DNA of 64,000 nucleotides from Muribaculum sp. (GTDB lineage: Bacteria; Bacillota; Clostridia; Lachnospirales; Lachnospiraceae), in NCBI GenBank assembly GCA_023663735.1, contig JAMPGV010000003.1:60057-124056 (forward strand), given 5' to 3'. The position numbers and the translations under genes were made by a program. The first letter of the stretch is position 1. Every line of letters begins with the position of its first letter. The notes under the pieces are model-generated. The model had not been told where the DNA came from. It saw only the letters and a list, made by a program, of their open reading frames with translations, and searched no databases. Of the stretch, positions 26,782 through 36,184 are shown piece after piece.

Positions 26782-29234
26782 CACTTCGTCCCCTCAGTCT
26801 TGGTGCGGCCAGATTTCCGAGCCGCCGATTTCCCTGATGCTTTCGCAGCCGGCGCCTTTGCTGCCGTCTTCGCCGCCGATGCTTTCACTGCCGCCTTCTC
26901 GGCCGTCTTCTTCACCGTCGGCGCCTTTGCCGGCGTTTTCGTCGCTTTCACGGGCGTATTGCGCCGGATGCGCTCCTCAATCACCTTCGCCAGCTCCTCC
27001 TCCGTGTAGGGAACAAACTGCAGAATGCTCAAAGACTGCGCCGCCAGCCTCACCGTGACGGACTGCCTTCTGTCGTCCCATTCCACATCTACCGCAGCTC
27101 TGGCGCGGCTGTTCACCACACCGCTTCCGCCGTATTTTTTCGCATCGGTATTAAAGATCTCTTTGTATTTTCCCTCATAAGGGACTCCGGTGGTAATCTC
27201 GCGCTCCACGCCGGAGAAATTGGCCACCACCAACAGCATCTCCTCCGGATCCCCCGACTTGCGCAGATAGGTGAGATAGCAGTCGTTGGCGGAGATATTG
27301 TTGATCCACTCAAATCCCTCCGGGCTGTCGTCCAGCTCATACAGTGCGGGACAGGTGCGGTACATCCGGTTCAGATCCTTGACCAGTTCCGCCACGCCCG
27401 CATGTTCCGGGATCTGCAGCAGATCCCACTCCAGCCGCCGGCCCTCGTTCCACTCGTCAAATTCCGCCAGATCCTGCCCCATGAACAATGCCTTTTTGCC
27501 CGGATGGGTCATCATATAGGCGTAGGTCAGCCGCAGAGCGGCAAATTTGTCCTCCCGGCTTCCGGGCATCTTGCCCACCATGGTCGCCTTGCCGTGTACC
27601 ACCTCGTCGTGGGAGAACACCAGCATAAATTTCTCGCTGTAGGCGTAGATCATGCTGAAAGTCAACTCCCCGTGGTGGTGGCTTCTAAAATACGGATCAT
27701 ATTTGATATAATCCAGATAATCGTTCATGAATCCCATGTTCCACTTCAAGTCAAAGCCCAGCCCGTCCTCCTTCAGATCGCCCGTGATCTTGGGAAAGGC
27801 CGTACTCTCCTCCGCGATGGACAGCACGCCGGGATTGCGTTTTTTCATCACGGAATTTAAGTGTTTGATCATCTCGATGGCTTCCAGATTTTCCTTGCCG
27901 CCGTACATGTTGGCGACCCATTCCCCGTCGTTCTTGCCATAATCCAGATAGAGCATACTGGCCACCGCATCCATGCGGATGGCGTCCGCGTGGAATTTCT
28001 CCACCCAGAACAGCGCGTTGGCAATGAGATAATTGCTCACCTCGGGACGCCCGTAATTGTAGATCAACGTCCCCCAGTGCGGGTGAAAACCCTGTCTGGG
28101 ATCTCTGTGTTCATAGAGGCAGGTGCCGTCAAAATTGGACAGTCCGTAGGTATCTCTGGGGAAATGGGCAGGCACCCAGTCCAAGATCACGCCGATTCCC
28201 GCCTTGTGCAGCTCGTTCACAAAATACATGAAATCCTCGGGGCTGCCGTACCGGGCGGTGGGCGCATAATAGCCGATCACCTGATATCCCCAGGAACCGT
28301 CCAGCGGATGCTCCATCACGGGCATCAGCTCTACATGGGTGTAGTTCATCTTCTTGACATACTCGATGACCTTGGGCGCAATCTCCCGGTAATTGGCATA
28401 GTATTCGCCCTCCTTCGGCTCCACAAAGGAACCCAGATACATCTCATAAACGCTCACGGGCGCGTTCCCGGTCTGGAAATCCGTGCGGTTTGCGATAAAT
28501 TTCTCATCCTCCCACGCAAAATTCCGCAGATCCGCCACCACGGAGGCCGTCTCCGGCCGCAGCTGAGCCGCGTTGCCGTAGGGGTCGGCTTTCAGATACG
28601 TCTCGCCGCTGTGGGTTTTCAGCTCATATTTATAAATCTCCCCGGCCTTCACCCCGGGGATAAACAGCTCGAAAATACCGGAGTCCCACAATCTGCGCAT
28701 CTGATGCACACGGCCGTCCCAGCTGTTAAAATCTCCCACCACACTGACACGCATGGCCGCCGGCGCCCATACCGCAAAAAGCACCCCTTCCTGTCCGTCC
28801 AGCTCCATGGGATGTGCGCCAAGTTTCTCATAAATGGTATAGTGGATGCCGTTCTTGAATTTCTCCGTGTCCGCCTCGGTGATCACAGGCGCATGGCGGT
28901 AGGGTTCTCCCCACTCCCTCTGCACATCGTCCGCCCCCGTCACCAGATAGCTGTAGGCGGGAAGCTTTTTCGCCGGAACCAGCGCGGCAAAATACCCGTC
29001 CTCGTCCGCAAGCTCCATCTTCAGGTTCTTCTTCCAGAAGGCCTCGGAGGACGCTCCACTACCCGCGCCGTTCCACCGGATCTCCACGGCTTTCGCCCCG
29101 GGAAAATACGCCTGTACCAGCATCTGGCTGCCGGCCTTGTGCGGCCCGAGCAGCGCATGGGGATTGTCGCTTTCGGAATAGATGATTTCTTCGATCTGAG
29201 GCCAGTTCATTAATTTGTATAATTTATTCGTCAT
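26781..29234 (-). CDS. glgB: 1,4-alpha-glucan (glycogen) branching enzyme with basic C-terminal tail
   Basis: The protein has 817 residues. Two N-terminal beta domains of CBM48 type are followed by a GH13 barrel with all catalytic regions intact: the nucleophile Asp in DAIRMDAVAS, the acid Glu in LSIAEEST and the third Asp in FSHDEVVHGK. It makes alpha-1,6 branches in glycogen. The last 55 or so residues are an unusual Ala/Lys-rich tail (AKTAAKAPAAKASGKSAARK) resembling histone H1 tails and not needed by normal GlgB. The start at 29234 is preceded by AAAGGAG. No other glg synthesis gene is in the window. Confidence 0.95.
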   Translation of the reverse strand: MTNKLYKLMNWPQIEEIIYSESDNPHALLGPHKAGSQMLVQAYFPGAKAVEIRWNGAGSGASSEAFWKKNLKMELADEDGYFAALVPAKKLPAYSYLVTGADDVQREWGEPYRHAPVITEADTEKFKNGIHYTIYEKLGAHPMELDGQEGVLFAVWAPAAMRVSVVGDFNSWDGRVHQMRRLWDSGIFELFIPGVKAGEIYKYELKTHSGETYLKADPYGNAAQLRPETASVVADLRNFAWEDEKFIANRTDFQTGNAPVSVYEMYLGSFVEPKEGEYYANYREIAPKVIEYVKKMNYTHVELMPVMEHPLDGSWGYQVIGYYAPTARYGSPEDFMYFVNELHKAGIGVILDWVPAHFPRDTYGLSNFDGTCLYEHRDPRQGFHPHWGTLIYNYGRPEVSNYLIANALFWVEKFHADAIRMDAVASMLYLDYGKNDGEWVANMYGGKENLEAIEMIKHLNSVMKKRNPGVLSIAEESTAFPKITGDLKEDGLGFDLKWNMGFMNDYLDYIKYDPYFRSHHHGELTFSMIYAYSEKFMLVFSHDEVVHGKATMVGKMPGSREDKFAALRLTYAYMMTHPGKKALFMGQDLAEFDEWNEGRRLEWDLLQIPEHAGVAELVKDLNRMYRTCPALYELDDSPEGFEWINNISANDCYLTYLRKSGDPEEMLLVVANFSGVEREITTGVPYEGKYKEIFNTDAKKYGGSGVVNSRARAAVDVEWDDRRQSVTVRLAAQSLSILQFVPYTEEELAKVIEERIRRNTPVKATKTPAKAPTVKKTAEKAAVKASAAKTAAKAPAAKASGKSAARKSGRTKTEGTK

Positions 29235-29283
29235 AGAAAACTTCTCTCCTTTTCGTCTCACTCTATTCGGCGGCCGCCTGTCC

Positions 29284-30555
29284 TCACTCTATCTCGTGCA
29301 GGAACAGGCCGCTCCGAAGCTTCGGCTCAAACCAAGTGGATTTGGGAGGCATCAATTTCCCGGCGTCCGCCACGGCAAAAAGCTCCCCGATCGAGGTGGG
29401 ATACATGGAAAATGCCACCCGCATTTGTGCGGCTTCCCCCGCGCTGCCCGCCGTGCATCTGCGCTCCAGCTCCGCAAGTCCCCGGATGCCTCCCACAAAG
29501 TCGATCCGTCTGTCCGTCTTGGGATCTCCGATGCCCAGAATGGGAGCCAGCAGATAGTCCTGCAGAATCGACACGTCCAGTCCCGCCACCGCATCATCGC
29601 TCCTAATCTCCTCCTTGGCTCTAAGGCAGTACCACGCGCCGTCCAGATACATGCCGAATTCCCCCTTCTCTCCGGGCGCATACCCCGTGCCGCCCGCGTC
29701 CGCCCCGCACGACTCCACCGTAAAATGCTCCCGTACTTTTTCCAGAAACTCCTCGGCGCTCCATCCGTTCAGATCGCGCACCACGCGGTTATAATCCAGA
29801 ATCTTCAGTTCCTCGTCGGGAAAGAGTACGGACAAAAAGTAATTGAACTCTTCCTCTCCCGTATAATCTTTATGTTCCTCCCTGCGCTTTAGTCCCACCT
29901 TCACCGCAGAAGCGCAGCGGTGATGCCCGTCCGCAATATAGAGATTGGGAATCCGCGCAAAAGCTTCCTCGATCCGACGGATTTCATCTGCCCCGTCAAT
30001 CACCCACACCCGATGCGTTACGCCGTCCTCCGAGACGAAATCACAGGCCGGATCCTGCTTTCTGGCTCCGCGGATCAGCTCTTTTAACGTCTCGTCGGAG
30101 CGGTACGCCAAGAAAATCGGCCCCGTCTGCATATTGCAGGCGTCCACATGGCGGATGCGGTCCTGCTCTTTGTCCGCTCTGGTATTCTCATGCTTTTTGA
30201 TCACATCGGCGCAGTAGTCGTCGATGGAGGCACAGGCCACGATCCCCGTCTGACTGCGCCCGTCCATCACCTGCTCATAGAGATAATAGCAGGGTTTCTC
30301 CTCCTTGACAAACCGTCCCTGTGCGATCTGTCCGTCCAGCATCTGCCTTGCCTTCGCATACACCTCCGGCGCATACGTGTCCGTCTCGGGTCCAAATTGT
30401 GTCTCTGCGCGGTCGATCGCCAGAAACGAATCGGGATTGCGCGCCACCACGGCACACGCCTCCTCCCGGTTATATACGTCGTAGGGGAGCGCCGCAATTT
30501 TATCCGCCAGGCCCTCGGCCGGGCGATAGGCACAAAACGGTCTGATCACTGCCAT
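29284..30555 (-). CDS. DUF1015 family protein
   Basis: This 423-residue protein matches DUF1015: N-terminal FCAYRP...ALPYDVYNREEA, a central TGPIFLAYR segment, and the conserved IADGHHRCASA motif (about residue 203). No function is established here. The family tends to occur with serine-synthesis genes in Clostridia, and here serA and serC lie a few kilobases upstream on the same strand, so a role in serine or phosphoserine metabolism is possible (inference). ATG 30555 follows GGAAAGG. Confidence 0.85.
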   Translation of the reverse strand: MAVIRPFCAYRPAEGLADKIAALPYDVYNREEACAVVARNPDSFLAIDRAETQFGPETDTYAPEVYAKARQMLDGQIAQGRFVKEEKPCYYLYEQVMDGRSQTGIVACASIDDYCADVIKKHENTRADKEQDRIRHVDACNMQTGPIFLAYRSDETLKELIRGARKQDPACDFVSEDGVTHRVWVIDGADEIRRIEEAFARIPNLYIADGHHRCASAVKVGLKRREEHKDYTGEEEFNYFLSVLFPDEELKILDYNRVVRDLNGWSAEEFLEKVREHFTVESCGADAGGTGYAPGEKGEFGMYLDGAWYCLRAKEEIRSDDAVAGLDVSILQDYLLAPILGIGDPKTDRRIDFVGGIRGLAELERRCTAGSAGEAAQMRVAFSMYPTSIGELFAVADAGKLMPPKSTWFEPKLRSGLFLHEIE

Positions 30556-30720
30556 ATTTTCATCCTTTCCGCCACACATCGGCACGAGTCTGTCTGAATG
30601 ATACTGTATTTTATTTTACCAAAAAATGCTATACATAACAAGCTTAAGGTGATAAAATAACTAAAAGATATGGATTGACGTCTGTGAAAGATTGTAAAAA
30701 TCGTGAAAAGGGGATTTGCC

Positions 30721-30999
30721 ATGACTGACGAAAACAGAGCAATTTTGAAACGCATCAACGATTACAGCGAGCGGGTGCTGGGCGATATCGACCCTCAGAA
30801 AGTTCCCGTATCCGCACAGCTCGACAAGCTCCGTCCCGTTCTGGAAGAGATTGCGGAGGAGAAAAAGATGTCTTTAGAGGACGTGTTCATTTTGTACATG
30901 GATATTCAGAGCGAGGCGGTCTGCGCTTCCGACGCCAAACTCCGCGAGGAGCTGCAGGATTTAAACGACGGGGAAGACATGCCGCTTTTGTTCCGTTGA
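30721..30999 (+). CDS. Small acidic hypothetical protein
   Basis: A 92-residue acidic, mostly helical protein (MTDENRAILKRINDYSERVL at the start). No signal peptide, membrane segment or known motif is seen. A good ribosome site (AAAAGGGG) lies before ATG 30721, and base composition fits the genome. It is transcribed away from the DUF1015 gene and converges on the GNAT gene. No family recognised. Confidence 0.7.
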   Translation: MTDENRAILKRINDYSERVLGDIDPQKVPVSAQLDKLRPVLEEIAEEKKMSLEDVFILYMDIQSEAVCASDAKLREELQDLNDGEDMPLLFR

Positions 31000-31016
31000 G
31001 CGCTCGTCCGCGCCGC

Positions 31017-31604
31017 CTACAGATCCCGCCTCATGTAGACAAGCGAGTCCATGGGGCTGCCGTTGTAGCTGGGAATCTCATAAAATCCGTAGGCGCGGTA
31101 GAGCTTCACGGCGCTCTCCAGAAAGGGGAACGTATCCAGATACATGTGGGTATATCCGATTGCCCGCGCATCCTCCAGAATCCGCTCCACAAGCCGTCGG
31201 CCGATCTGCAGACCCCGGTATTCTTTGCGGACATAGAGCCGCTTCATCTCACAGGCCGCATCATCCATTCTTCTTAAGCCGATGCAGCCCACAGGCGCAG
31301 CGCCGCACAAGGCCAGATACAGTCTGCCCTGCGGCAGGCCGTATTTCCCCTGCAGATCTTCCAATTCCTCCGCATAGTGCTGCCTGTCAAGATAGTTCTT
31401 GAAAGAACCCTCCCCCGCAAGCAGAAGCTGCGTGTACTCCGAGAACAATTCCCGGATCTGTTCCGGGTAATCATATCCTGCGGTGATCCGTATCGTTTGG
31501 CTTTTCGTTTGACCTCTCGTTTGGCTTTCTGTTTGACTCTTCGTTTGGCCTTTCGCTTGGCTTTCCGTTTGACTCTTCGCTTGGCCTTTTGTTTGACTGT
31601 CCAT
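31017..31604 (-). CDS. GNAT-family N-acetyltransferase with repetitive N terminus
   Basis: The 195-residue protein has a GNAT fold at about 40-193, with the acetyl-CoA loop in RGLQIGRRLVERIL and beta strands VGCIGLRRMDD and KRLYVRKEY before it. Target unknown; RimI/ElaA-like small-molecule or protein acetylation is possible. Residues 2-37 are a four-residue repeat (KSQT, ESQT, KGQA) encoded by a 12-bp array shared with the 3' end of the upstream glycosylase gene in another frame. GGGAGG lies 12 bases before ATG 31604; a later start cannot be excluded. Confidence 0.82.
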   Translation of the reverse strand: MDSQTKGQAKSQTESQAKGQTKSQTESQTRGQTKSQTIRITAGYDYPEQIRELFSEYTQLLLAGEGSFKNYLDRQHYAEELEDLQGKYGLPQGRLYLALCGAAPVGCIGLRRMDDAACEMKRLYVRKEYRGLQIGRRLVERILEDARAIGYTHMYLDTFPFLESAVKLYRAYGFYEIPSYNGSPMDSLVYMRRDL

Positions 31605-32151
31605 GGCCTGTATTGTCCTCCCGTCTTCTGTCCGGTATCCCTGCGGCCCACGCCTCCGTCAGCCGTTCCACGCTCCAAGCCGCATTGGCGGGACTTGTGG
31701 ACGGCAGCTTCCACACATCCGCAATCCCCCGTTCCCGGCAGTCCGCCGCACAGTATTTTTGAAACAGTTCCCATGCCTTGCCGCCGTTTAAGCAGATCCG
31801 CCTGACAGGCGACCGTTCCAGAACCGTCCCCAGATCATTGGGCAGGACATTGCGGATGGAACTGTCCGAAGAACCGATGATGTCGCAGGATGCAATCACA
31901 TCCCAGAGAGCTATCCGGTTCCGCAGGAGAAACGCCCGCTTCTCCGGAATCGAGACGGGCGGCTTTTCTTGACAGAGCGCCGCGAGCACCCGCCAGAAAC
32001 GGTTCTGGGGATGCCCGTAGTAAAATTGCTGTTCTCTTGATTTGACGGACGGCAGGGAACCCAAGACCAGAATCTCGGAATGCTCGTCATACACCGGCCC
32101 GAAGCCATGCTCGATATGCTCATATTCCAACTTGCAGTCCGATATTTTCAT
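31471..32151 (-). CDS. Hypoxanthine-DNA glycosylase (UDG superfamily, family 6) with repetitive C-terminal tail
   Basis: The protein has 226 residues. The N-terminal 165 match DNA-deoxyinosine glycosylases: GFGPVYDEHSEILVLGSLPS as motif 1, YGHPQNRFWRVL, and LPSTSPANA near residue 150 as the second active-site motif. It removes hypoxanthine made by adenine deamination. The last 45 residues (about 178-222) are a four-residue repeat rich in Ser, Asn, Lys, Pro and Glu, encoded by the 12-bp array, and are not part of the normal family length. The gene overlaps the GNAT gene by 134 bases. Confidence 0.85.
   Translation of the reverse strand: MKISDCKLEYEHIEHGFGPVYDEHSEILVLGSLPSVKSREQQFYYGHPQNRFWRVLAALCQEKPPVSIPEKRAFLLRNRIALWDVIASCDIIGSSDSSIRNVLPNDLGTVLERSPVRRICLNGGKAWELFQKYCAADCRERGIADVWKLPSTSPANAAWSVERLTEAWAAGIPDRRREDNTGHGQSNKRPSEESNGKPSERPNEESNRKPNERSNEKPNDTDHRRI
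31494..31602. repeat. 12-bp tandem array shared by two overlapping genes
   Basis: About nine copies of a 12-bp unit (minus strand close to GAAAGCCAAAC plus one base). Since 12 is a multiple of three, every frame gives a four-residue repeat. One frame is the glycosylase tail, another the GNAT N terminus. Confidence 0.9.
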
Positions 32152-32215
32152 GTGATTGATTACCTGCCGATCATTCTAACCTCTCGCGGCTTTACGATTT
32201 TGATTGCACGAATGT

Positions 32216-33379
32216 TTATTTCACAATTCTCACGCGGAACACGCCCTCGATCTCCTCCAGAGCCTTCACAACCTCCTCCGGTGCGGGCGTCTCGATATCA
32301 ATCATGGTATACGCATACTCGCCCCGGGACTTGTTCATCATGTCGGTGATATTGATGCCTTTGTCTCCGAACTCCGCCGTAAATTTCGTAATCATGTTGG
32401 CGATGTTTTTGTGGAAAATCGCCACGCGCCCCGCCTGTGTGCAGACGCCCATATCGCAGGCCGGGTAATTTACGCTGTTACGGATATTGCCGTTTGCAAG
32501 ATAGTCCATGAGTTCCTCCACGGCCATCACCGCACAGTTGTCCTCGCTCTCCTCCGTGCTTGCGCCCAGATGGGGAATGACGATGCATCCCTCTCTGCCT
32601 GCGGTCACAGTATTGGGGAAATCGGTCACATAGCGCGCAATTTTGCCGCTTGCAAGTCCCTCCAGCACATCCGCCTCGTTGGCCAGAAGGTCTCTTGCGA
32701 AGTTCAGGATCACCACGCCTTCCTTCATCTTGGCGATGGCCTCCTTGTCGATCATGCCCTTGGTGGAATCCAGAAGCGGCACATGCACCGTGATATAATC
32801 GCATTCCGCATAAATATCCTCCACATTGAAGACATGCTTCACCTTGCCCGAGAGCTGCCATGCAGCGTTCACGGACAGATAGGGATCATATCCGTACACT
32901 TCCATGCCCAGATGAATGGCGGCGTTCGCCACTCTGACGCCGATGGCGCCCAGACCGATCACGCCGAGCTTCTTGCCCATGATCTCGGTTCCCGCAAAAT
33001 GCTTCTTCTCCTTCTCCGCGATCTTGGCGATATCCGGATCGTCCTTGGACGCTTTCACCCACTCGATGCCGCCCACCACGTCTCTGGCCGCCAGAAGCAT
33101 TCCCGCAAGCACCAGCTCCTTCACGCCGTTGGCGTTTGCACCCGGCGTATTGAAGACGACGACGCCCTTCTCGGCGCATTTGTCCAAAGGGATATTGTTG
33201 GTTCCCGCACCCGCTCTCGCCACCGCCAGAAGCGTCTTCGGCAGCTCCATCTCATGCATGGCGGCGCTCCGCACCAGAATCCCCTCGGCTTCGTTCACGT
33301 CCTCGGTCAGCGCATACTCCGCGGTCAGGTTGGACAGTCCCACTTTGGAAATAGGATTCAGACAATTTATTTTATACAT
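32216..33379 (-). CDS. serA: D-3-phosphoglycerate dehydrogenase with ACT domain
   Basis: The 387-residue enzyme oxidises 3-phosphoglycerate, the first step of serine synthesis. The NAD-binding motif GLGAIGVRVANAA lies near residue 148, the substrate loop RAGAGTNNIP near 56, and the C-terminal ACT domain (about 315-387) may give serine feedback control. The short form without the intervening domain is common in Clostridia. It lies 25 bp after serC and has AGGAGG before ATG 33379. Confidence 0.96.
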   Translation of the reverse strand: MYKINCLNPISKVGLSNLTAEYALTEDVNEAEGILVRSAAMHEMELPKTLLAVARAGAGTNNIPLDKCAEKGVVVFNTPGANANGVKELVLAGMLLAARDVVGGIEWVKASKDDPDIAKIAEKEKKHFAGTEIMGKKLGVIGLGAIGVRVANAAIHLGMEVYGYDPYLSVNAAWQLSGKVKHVFNVEDIYAECDYITVHVPLLDSTKGMIDKEAIAKMKEGVVILNFARDLLANEADVLEGLASGKIARYVTDFPNTVTAGREGCIVIPHLGASTEESEDNCAVMAVEELMDYLANGNIRNSVNYPACDMGVCTQAGRVAIFHKNIANMITKFTAEFGDKGINITDMMNKSRGEYAYTMIDIETPAPEEVVKALEEIEGVFRVRIVK

Positions 33380-33404
33380 TTCCGTATTTTCCTCCTGTAT
33401 TCAT

Positions 33405-34490
33405 TTATTTCAGGTTCTCGGCCTCAAATGCTCTCATGAACTCCACCAGCTTCTCCACGCCCTCGATCGGCATCGCATTGTAGATGCTGGCGCGCATTCC
33501 GCCCACGGTTCTGTGGCCTTTGAGGTTCTCAAATCCGGCCGCCTTGGATTCTTTGACAAACTTGGCGTCCAGCTCCTCATTTCCGGTGATGAAAGGAACA
33601 TTCATCAAAGAACGATCCTCCCTGCGCACGGTTCCTTTGAACAATTTGCTCTCGTCCAGATAATCATACAGGATCTTGGCTTTTTTCTCGTTATGTACCT
33701 TCATGGCCTCCAGACCGCCCATCTTCTGAATCCACCGAAATACCTTGCCGCAGATGTAAATACCGTATGCGGGCGGCGTATTATAGAGGGAATCGTTGTC
33801 CGCATGGGTTTTATACTTCAGCATGGTGGGCGTTCCGGGCAGCACATCCTCCGTGATCAGGTCTTCCCTGATAATCACGATGACCACGCCCGCCGGGCCG
33901 ATATTTTTCTGCACGCCGCCGTAGAGGAGTCCGTATTTGGTCACATCCACAGGCTCCGACAGGAAACAGCTGGACACATCCGACACCAGAATCTTGCCCT
34001 TGGTGTTGGGCAGCGTCTTAAACTTGGTGCCGTAAATGGTATTGTTCTCACAGATATAGACATAGTCTGCGTCCTCGCTGATGGGGAGGTCGGAACAATC
34101 CGGAATATAGGAGAACGTCTGATCCTCGGAGGAGGCAATCTTGTTGGCCTTGCCGTAAATCTGCGCCTCCTGATATGCTTTCTTGGCCCACTGTCCGGTC
34201 ACGATATAGTCGGCCACCTTATTCTTCATCAGATTCATGGGGATCATCGCAAACTGCTGGCTTGCGCCGCCCTGCAGGAACAACACTTTATAATTGTCGG
34301 GAATCCCCATCAGACCGCGGAGATCGGCCTCCGCCTCCTTGATGATATTGTCATAGGTCTTGGAGCGGTGGCTCATCTCCATCACGGACATGCCCGACCC
34401 CTTGTAATCCAACATCTCGTCCGCCGCTTCCCGCAATACCTCCTCGGGCAGAACCGCGGGACCTGCCGAAAAATTATACACTCTTGCCAT
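33405..34490 (-). CDS. serC: Phosphoserine aminotransferase
   Basis: This 361-residue PLP enzyme converts 3-phosphohydroxypyruvate to phosphoserine. The N-terminal VYNFSAGPAVLPEEVL is diagnostic, and the PLP lysine is expected in the LYGGVQKNIGPAG segment (about residue 195). The second of two close ATG codons (34490) is used because AGGAGG then sits at eight bases. It leads the serC-serA operon. No phosphoserine phosphatase gene is in the window. Confidence 0.96.
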   Translation of the reverse strand: MARVYNFSAGPAVLPEEVLREAADEMLDYKGSGMSVMEMSHRSKTYDNIIKEAEADLRGLMGIPDNYKVLFLQGGASQQFAMIPMNLMKNKVADYIVTGQWAKKAYQEAQIYGKANKIASSEDQTFSYIPDCSDLPISEDADYVYICENNTIYGTKFKTLPNTKGKILVSDVSSCFLSEPVDVTKYGLLYGGVQKNIGPAGVVIVIIREDLITEDVLPGTPTMLKYKTHADNDSLYNTPPAYGIYICGKVFRWIQKMGGLEAMKVHNEKKAKILYDYLDESKLFKGTVRREDRSLMNVPFITGNEELDAKFVKESKAAGFENLKGHRTVGGMRASIYNAMPIEGVEKLVEFMRAFEAENLK

Positions 34491-34525
34491 TTTCATTTCC
34501 TCCTCATCTGCACAAAACTCATTAG

Positions 34526-34559
34526 ATTATAGCATAGTCTTTCTTTCCGCTTTCGTCAA
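34526..34559 (-). promoter_or_regulatory. Promoter of serC-serA
   Basis: TTGACG (34554-34559) is followed after 17 bases by TATGCT, and five bases further by TATAAT (34526-34531). A -10 in this TATGCTATAAT stretch is likely; exact spacing is ambiguous. Confidence 0.55.
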
Positions 34560-34633
34560 CTGCATTGTTACATCTTTTCCAATTTGTCCGTCTCTTGCGG
34601 ACACTTCTCCGAAATCTGTTTTTTGTCTGAGCG

Positions 34634-36109
34634 TTAAATCCCGACTGCCGTCTCCCCGTAAAACATCACCACCGGGGTACCGATCTCCACCATCTCATAA
34701 AGCTCTGCCATCACATCCGGCGGCACATTGACGCAGCCGTGGGAACCGCCCGTCTGATAGAGATCTCCGCCGAATTCCTCCCGCCAATCCGCATCGTGGA
34801 TTCCGATGGCGTCCTTCACGGGCATCCAGAATTTCACCGGCGTGGTATAGCCCTCGCCCCTGAGAATCCGGTTTTTCTGTTTGTTATAGACAAAATTGAC
34901 TCCCTCCGGCGTTCCCATTCTCCTGCGCATATTGCCGCTCACCACATCCGTCTCGACGCGAAGCGTCCCGTCTTCGTAATAATACAGCTTCTGCCTGCCC
35001 AGATCCACTTCGATATAGGTGTCTTTGATCTCCGTGCTTCTGCTGTAGGCGTCCCTGAGATACACCGGCGTGCGCGCAGCCGTCTGCGCGCCGCTTCCCG
35101 GCTCCCCGGAGGCGGGTTCCCCCGCCGCCAGCCGCTCCAGATAGTCCGCCAGCCACTGGCTCTCCTTCTCCCGATCCATCAGGGTGCCGTAGGTCACTCC
35201 CGGCACATTGACAACGTCTCCGCCCGTGCTGTGAAACGTCCATTCTTTTCCATAGGTATCATGAAGATCCGCCATCTCCCGGATCCAATTCTCCGCGCCG
35301 TCCTGCACCAGAACAAACCGCCCGTCCGCATCCGTCACCGGCAGGTAAGTCTGGGGATCCTTTACCAGAAAAGCCGCCATCTGTACCTTGTCGATCTGCA
35401 CAGCTCCGTCTCCGAAATCATAATAGGGACCGTTTTCCTGAAAAAAAACAATTTTCTCCCAGAGCGCTTCCTGCTGCTCCTGCTGTTGCGTGAGCGGCAT
35501 ATCATAATAGCACCCGCCCTCGATCAAATCCACACTGTCCTCTCCCCGCAGGATGGCGCCGCGGATCGCATCGTAGGCTTTCTCCTCATCCAGACAGTTG
35601 TGCAGGCCGTCATAGAGCAGATATCCCACGCTGTCGCCGTACTCAATCCGGTAGTCCTCCTCCGTGTAAAGCCTGTCCGCAATCTGCTCCCAGCAGCTTT
35701 GCAGCACGGTCTCGTCATAGGACACCGCCGCCTCCAAATCATACTCTTCCCGCGTCTTCAGATTCCGCAGCCACAGCCAGCCGTTCTGCTCCGCCAGACA
35801 TCCCTCCAGCGCAGCCTCATAATCCGGCTTGCGGTGCAGTTCTTCCATCGAAATCTGCCATTGCTTCTCCACAGCGTTTCTTCCCGACCTGTCGTAACCG
35901 ACCACCGTCAATGTCTCCGGCGCCTGTGTCTGTTCCAGCAGCTGTTCGTTGACTTCACGCACGGTTCTTCCGGTACAGTACACACCGTTGATCCAAGTAT
36001 TGACCGCAAAGCCGTTTTGATAATATACCGCCAGTCCCAGATATCCCAGCCCCAGCAGCATGACTATGATAATGCAGGAAACCAAAGCTCCCTTGATCCA
36101 TCTTCTCAT
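34634..36109 (-). CDS. Membrane-anchored L,D-transpeptidase (YkuD) with peptidoglycan-binding-like region
   Basis: The 491-residue protein has one N-terminal membrane anchor (about 8-30), an extracellular domain of the PG_binding_4 type (about 75-230), and a C-terminal YkuD domain (about 360-488). The catalytic motif is seen in IGIHDADW and GGSHGCVNVPP, with the nucleophile Cys in HGCVN. It likely makes 3-3 cross-links in peptidoglycan or attaches proteins to it. The upstream region is a pyrimidine-rich repeat followed by the dispersed element at 36185. Stop codon at 34634. Confidence 0.93.
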   Translation of the reverse strand: MRRWIKGALVSCIIIVMLLGLGYLGLAVYYQNGFAVNTWINGVYCTGRTVREVNEQLLEQTQAPETLTVVGYDRSGRNAVEKQWQISMEELHRKPDYEAALEGCLAEQNGWLWLRNLKTREEYDLEAAVSYDETVLQSCWEQIADRLYTEEDYRIEYGDSVGYLLYDGLHNCLDEEKAYDAIRGAILRGEDSVDLIEGGCYYDMPLTQQQEQQEALWEKIVFFQENGPYYDFGDGAVQIDKVQMAAFLVKDPQTYLPVTDADGRFVLVQDGAENWIREMADLHDTYGKEWTFHSTGGDVVNVPGVTYGTLMDREKESQWLADYLERLAAGEPASGEPGSGAQTAARTPVYLRDAYSRSTEIKDTYIEVDLGRQKLYYYEDGTLRVETDVVSGNMRRRMGTPEGVNFVYNKQKNRILRGEGYTTPVKFWMPVKDAIGIHDADWREEFGGDLYQTGGSHGCVNVPPDVMAELYEMVEIGTPVVMFYGETAVGI

Positions 36110-36117
36110 ATATTTCC

Positions 36118-36178
36118 CTTTTATTTCCTTTTGCCTATTTCCCTTGTTTATTCCCTCTGTTTATTTCTTCTGTTTATT
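36118..36178. repeat. Degenerate tatttccc/tgtttatt repeat upstream of the transpeptidase gene
   Basis: Roughly five degenerate copies of a 12-13-bp pyrimidine-rich unit (tatttccctt, tgtttatt) lie between the transpeptidase start codon and the dispersed element. Confidence 0.5.
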
Positions 36179-36184
36179 TAGCTG

